Below are positions 58,481 through 64,000 of a DNA stretch of 64,000 nucleotides, one piece after another. Both the position numbers and the translations under genes were made by a program. The notes under the pieces were generated by a model. It worked only from the letters and a program-made list of their open reading frames with translations. It was not told the origin of the DNA and did no database searches. Source of the DNA: Sequoia sempervirens (Eukaryota; Streptophyta; Pinopsida; Cupressales; Cupressaceae); the NCBI GenBank assembly GCA_007258455.2, contig VDFB02193867.1:533625071-533689070 (forward strand), read 5' to 3'. Position 1 is the first letter of the stretch. Each line of letters begins with the position of its first letter.

Positions 58481-60711
58481 GTATTTAAGATTTTAGTTTT
58501 ACATTTAATTATTAAATAATTTTATTATTTAAACTAGACTTTATCTTTTCATCCTTATATTGTATTTTAGAGCTTTGAGTACACAATTTTGTGAACTCTA
58601 ACCACCCACCCTCAAATATATCTTCATTTTTCTAAATCATGAATTCTCATGGTCCATTATCCTTGATTGCTAGACATGCTTATCTTATATATTTTTTATG
58701 TGATGTGATATAGACATATGTGATTCATGAACATGACAATTACTATAAGAACTAGGTCACATTTTCTATAGAGACTTTGTTTCATCAGATATGCACATTT
58801 TCATTCTCCATGATTTAGTCTTAACACCTGCTTGTCTTTTGAATGTTCTAATGTCCTTTTTCCATGATTCTAATATTTTTCTCATGCCACTTGTTGACAT
58901 CTAATGATAATACCTTTTCATGGATCTCTATATTATCTTGTTCCCCTTATTCTTGATAAAAAAGTATGAGATATTTTAAATGGCGACTTATCTTGTGCTT
59001 CTACCTAACTTCATGCCTTGTATCCCTACAATTCATTCCTAAGTTCATTGTTTGGGCTCCTCATGTACCATCTTGATCCGAATCCCTAATTGAATAGCCA
59101 TGGTGATCTGGTTGAAAGTCCTTAATGAAACCATAAGTCTTTTGTTTCAAAATATTCTTTTACGTTCTATTTACATGTTGACTTGCTATTGGTGGATGTT
59201 TGCAACCTAACTAATTTAATCATATTTTCATAGTTGCTAGTTTTGTAGCATGTGGTTAATTTTCTCTATTCACTTGCCATTGCCACATAAATACACATCA
59301 TCAAAGCATAAAGAGATAGGAAAATATTTAGGATAGGAGAGAATTTGTGGATTTAGTTCTAGGAAGAATATTGAAATATTGGATCCTCAAATAGGAAATG
59401 TAATAGCAAGCGTAGTAGAGGCCCAAGAGAATATATGAACAAGGCCATTAAAGTTGCTCACAACTCCTTCAATCATGGCCCCTAACCTCACATACTTGGC
59501 TCTCAGAGGGCATGTATTTTGATAGATTGAAGATCTGGTGGAGTAGCATCTAGTGGAGCTCTATAGACATGTATACAAAATGGGAAGCATGGAGAGGCAC
59601 AAAAACTTTCAAGAAAATGTAAGTGACAAGTGTAAAGCTAGATGACTAGGACAAACCGTGGAATATTTCTCTCAGTCTCTGACACAACTGATTTTATTAT
59701 TAGACATGGAGGTGAAAAGGTGCATTGTTGAGATCTAATAGTCTCATTTTTGTTAAACTTAATTATTATAGAGCAAAAGATAATTCTATCTATTTTTTTA
59801 TTGAAAAAATCAAAATAAAAAATTATAGAGATGGATTCAGGGCTTAAATTTGATGGCTGTATACCTGTAATTGAAGATTTTAACTGCAAAATATAGTAAA
59901 AATAAATATTTAACCATATGCTAGTACATACAATTTATTTTAGAAACTATAAAAAAATAGTTTATATATATACACTTTTATTTTAAATTTTTTTAATAGA
60001 AGCTTCTTCTATGCTTTAATAAAAGAATAAAAATTTCTTTTTTTTTTAAATGCAAACTTCTATTGTTGAGAAAACAAATCTCAAATTTTTAAATTTTTTT
60101 AAAGATTCTAAATAGCTTTCAATTTCTTTTATTCTAAATACTTTTTGAGTTTTTTTAATAGAATTTTTTTATAAGAAAAACAATCTTCTCCTTCAAACTA
60201 TTTTTTTGTTTTACCAGTGCAAAATATTTCATTTTTCTTTTATTAATCTTGTTTTAGAGTTTAATCTTCATTATCCTCAAGAAGCAAAAAGTCAAAAAAG
60301 GGAAAGATTTTTTTGCACACTTACAATTTACAACAAAAAAGAAAGAAGATTTACAGTAAAGAGATTTTGTTGCATAGTTACAACTTACAACAAAAAAGAA
60401 AATGATTTTGTTGCACAGTAAGAAGAGTAAAGTTTTATTTCTTTTAATTCTTTAAAAATAGTTTTAATTGGACAGGATTCATGTGAATTTTTTATCAAAG
60501 AATTTTAGATCACATTTAATAATATTGCATAAAAAATTTCCTATTTCTTTTGTTGCGATGCAGCCTACAACCTTCTGACCCCTATTCTCTATATGGTTGT
60601 TAGTTTAGTATTATTATTATTGTATTATGGTTCATTTTAATAAATTTAAGATGAATTTGAACAAAATATCTAAATATTTCTTATTTTAAAATATGTAGGG
60701 TTAATTTGAAA
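58481..60711. other. AT-rich sequence, no supported gene
   Basis: No open frame with recognisable content. Near 60306-60420 the segment GTTACAACTTACAACAAAAA with flanking GATTTTGTTGCA occurs twice with a 59-bp period, possibly subterminal repeats of the hAT element that follows. I could not identify terminal inverted repeats. Confidence 0.4.
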
Positions 60712-62929
60712 ATGTCTCCGGAGAAAAAAATCAATATCAAACATTTTTTTCCATAGGTCCGTACATCCTAGAAAGTTTAACAATTGCCAAGGAGATCATA
60801 ATTTTGATTTAAATGAAGACTTAGATATTTTGGAGTACACTGAAGAGTATGCTGATGAATATCAAACAAGAGAAAAAAAAACTTGAAATAAAACGAGAAT
60901 TTTCATGAGGAATGTAAAGTAAAGTTTCAGTGGTTGAAATGTACAATATATGAAGGAACAAAAGTTATGAAATGCATATATTGTGAAACACATAATGCAG
61001 CTACACCATGGGGAGTAGGTAATGGTTGCACTAATTTACAACATGATTCATTAGTTACTCATGTCAATTCAAACATACATAAGATTTCACTAGTTAAATG
61101 GACATGTGAGAATGAAAAGAAAGCAAAATCTATTACAGAACATATAGCAAATGTTGATGACATTAACAAGGAAAGATTCATCACAACTATGAAATTAGAT
61201 TTTTGGATGGTTCAAGAGGATTTACTTGTTTCAAAATATGAATCACTTTGCTCTCTTGAAATGACATTACAGTTATCAAACATGCCAAAGAATAATGACT
61301 ACAATTCATACACAAATCATATGGCTACAAATCAATTTCTTTTTGCTATATCTAAGTATCTTGAAGAGGTACAAATTGCTAGAATGTTGGATAGTCCTTT
61401 TTTCTCTAAGTTGATGGATGAAAGTATAGATCACAGTTTATAGAAGCATCTCATGGTCTATGCAACTTGTTTAGACTCAAAAGGGTTGAGGTAGCCAACT
61501 TTGCAATTTTTAAAGCTCATAAATGTTTGTGATGGAAAAAAAAAACAATTTATGATGCAATCAATGTTTTAAAGGAAGAAAGGGGGCTTTCAAATACACA
61601 CTTAATAGTTGTTTGCATAGATAGTGCTTCATCCATGGTTGGTAGTGAAAATGGGTTTTTTCTTTTATGAAAAAAGATGTTCCTAATCTTGTAGGTGTTC
61701 ATTGCATTGCTCATCGTGAAGCTTTAGTTGCATCAGATGTTTCCAAAAAAATTCTTGAATTGTTATTTGTTGAGAAATTAACAATTAAGGTGTATTCTTG
61801 GGTACAAAATTCTACTAAAAGAAACAAGGAACTCATTTCTTTATAGGAAGTCATGCAAATTGAAACTCTTCAAGCTCTTCAAATTCATGGAGTTAGATGG
61901 CTTTCAAGAGGACAAGTTATTGAAAGGCTTGTTGTATTGATGCCTCCTATATTGACTTTATGGAAAAATGAAAAGAGAGAGTCATGGTATAATAAGGCAA
62001 GAATATTTTTAGTTCAATTTTGTTTACACATGCTTGCAGATATAATGCTTATGTTGAACAAGCTGAATAGAAAATTTCAAGAAGAGTATGTTGATGTTAC
62101 ATCATTAGGGGCATCTATTGATATTACTATAAACACTTTAAGCAAGTGGTTTATAAGAAGTGATACATTTGTTGATGGTACCTGTTACTTATCTAAATTC
62201 TTAGATGCCTTTAAATATGGTTATTTAGAGATTACTGATAAAGAGGGCATCGTTCATAGACATGAATTGCGGTTTGTGGCAATTTCACATGCACATGGTG
62301 ACTATGTTGATTCACAAAAACAATCAATAAAACCTTGCATTGATGGTTCATTAGAGAGTTGTAAACAACTTGCAAAAGAATATGTTCAAGCACTTATAGA
62401 TTGTTTGAATGGAAGATTTCCTAATCTTGTGTTTTTCAACTCTGTAAAGTTGTTTAGTCCTTGTCATTATCTAAAGGATGCTCATGCTAGAGAAGATAAT
62501 TCAAAGTGTTGGCTTGATAAACTTTTTCAACAGATGCAACATACTTTATGTGAGGGAGAAGAAAATGAAACATTATTTAATGTTAAAGCTTGTAAACAAG
62601 AGTTGCATATATTTGTTCATACTCTTTGTCTTAGTTGTGAGGGATTATCAATGAAGGAAGCTTGGAGGGTTTTTTGTGTCATAGACTCACATACAAGTTT
62701 TCCAAACATGACAAAGCTATGGAAAACAATCCTTACTATTCTAGCAAGTACAGTGGCATGTGAAAGAGGATTTTCAAGGAAAAACATAATAAAAGATATC
62801 CGATGAACGACTCTAACATTATATATATTGGATGCTTTGATGAGAGTGTCTCTAACAATGCTTGATGTATCAATAGTGGAATGGAGCAGAGTGTATGAAA
62901 TTTGGAAAGATGCCAAACAAAGAATTTAA
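60712..62929 (+). pseudogene. hAT-type transposase (TTF-like zinc finger), decayed
   Basis: Likely start ATG 60712 (MSPEKKINIKHFF), then an acidic segment. At 60934-61443 a TTF-like zinc finger (KCIYCETHNAATPWG ... HVNSNIHKISL) leads into FFSKLMDESIDHSL with an acidic catalytic-type position. Stops and a frameshift span 61441-61850 (VCIDSASSMVGSENGF, HCIAHREALVASDVSKK readable). A 317-codon frame, 61853-62806, holds HGVRWLSRGQVIERL and, near its end, ILASTVACERGFSRKNIIKD, the hAT C-terminal dimerisation motif. A TGA at 62804 falls at a likely Arg, and the dimerisation region continues to TAA 62927. Relatives cut and paste DNA with 8-bp target duplications. Confidence 0.83.
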
Positions 62930-64000
62930 AATGTTTTAAAAGTCATTTTTTTGTTCACATTTGTAATGGTGATGTATCCCATATGAGGCATAACACACCA
63001 ATGCATTATGATTCGTTAGTTTCATTTTAATGTCAGTATGTTACAAGTTCTATGCTAATACTATCATAAATCAAATTTATAAGGCTTTGATGTTTTTTAA
63101 ATTTGAGGTGAATGTATAACAAGTGAAAAAATTGTCATCTTTTTCAACCTATTCCAAGAGATGGTCACCTAGGTATTGACAGTGCTTCTATGGTAGAGAG
63201 GAAACATGTGCCTAATGTTGAAAATCTTCCCGTCCCTCACCTGTCAGTGCCTTATTATATAAAATTTGACTTGCAATAAAAAAGAAATGTCATGTGAAAT
63301 GAAATAATAGAGACTAGACCATAGCAAGAAAATTCAGTGTGAACCCAGGGTGAATTTGCATCAGAGTTAAGCCCTAGGTGGATTACATGGTTGTAACAAA
63401 ATGTGGTAGATGAAGATGAGGAAACAAACAAAGGAATGTAGCAACAAGCGAACAACTATAAAAGCCTCAAAATAGTTACATAACAACAACATGATAGACA
63501 ACATAGTGTTGGCAACAGATCTCAAGTAGAGATACAAAGAGCAGCAAGAGGAATCAATAGTGAGTTTGTGAGAAAAATAGAGTGTCATAGACACCATCGA
63601 GGAAACATACATCGGACTCAATTTCTTAGAGTAGATGGAATTCCTTTACATGACTTCATTGCAAAGGGAATTCCATCTATCTAAACTAATGTTTGTACTG
63701 CTAATAATGATTTTCTTTCTTACTTATGATTTTGTTTGATGCATTAAGTAAACTATCAATTAAATATGATATATTAATTTTATTTAAAATAATAATAATA
63801 TTGATGAAAATGATAAATTGAAATCTTGATTGGTTAATTTGGATTTTGGAATAGATGAATTATCTTGGTGTTCAATATGGTGGAATTCAAAGTTGATACA
63901 AATAATTATTAAGTCAATAAATTTATTCTTATATTGGTTATAATATTATCTCAATATATCGAATAGGGATCATATCATTTATATTAATCTATAGAATTTT
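62930..64000. other. AT-rich sequence to the window end, no supported gene
   Basis: Short frames on the minus strand (63255-63455, 63367-63621) show no family features. The hAT element's 3' terminal inverted repeat should lie here if present, but none was recognised. Confidence 0.4.

Overview
This looks like nuclear DNA from a land plant, most likely a seed plant. It is AT-rich, gene-poor and dominated by decayed retroelements, and it carries an intron-containing gene of the EDS1/PAD4/SAG101 family, which is known from seed plants. The large LTR elements and wide intergenic spaces would suit a gymnosperm, but nothing here proves that.

Layout. 1-5.8 kb: scattered LTRs of one retrotransposon family, including a near-palindromic pair. 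5.8-7.2 kb: a LINE-type RNase H remnant and an unidentified coding remnant. 7.247-13.592 kb: a structurally complete but dead Ty3/gypsy chromovirus with two LTRs, a primer binding site, gag, pol, a chromodomain and a 5-bp target duplication. 14.35-17.79 kb: a tandem satellite of nine to ten units of about 358 bp. 21-27.8 kb: the 3' half of a very decayed LTR element ending in a polypurine tract and an LTR. 28.448-35.036 kb: a full LINE bounded by an exact 15-bp target duplication. 36.7-37.8 kb: a third, truncated LINE. 38.5-40.2 kb: an unidentified tandem duplication.

42.3-49.1 kb: three fragments of an HD-Zip class II homeobox gene (helix-3 end, leucine zipper, CPSC motif). Two are head-to-tail on the minus strand and one is inverted, giving a palindrome of about 2 kb. 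The first copy is split by a young LTR element with no polymerase, whose single open frame encodes a coiled coil, a G-patch and CCHC knuckles.

49.9-50.0 kb: an assembly gap of 100 N. 50.001-52.266 kb: two 3' exons of the EDS1/PAD4-like immune-signalling gene, the only locus that looks functional; its 5' half is not in the visible sequence. 54-58.5 kb: a minus-strand LINE with endonuclease, RT, zinc-binding and RNase H domains. 60.7-62.9 kb: a decayed hAT-type transposase.

Cross-cutting pattern: premature stops in the retroelements are mostly TAG, and several lost catalytic residues fit C-to-T or G-to-A change, the mark expected from deamination of methylated cytosine. In the 28-35 kb LINE, 17 of 21 stops are TAG and the frame is otherwise unbroken for about 4.5 kb.
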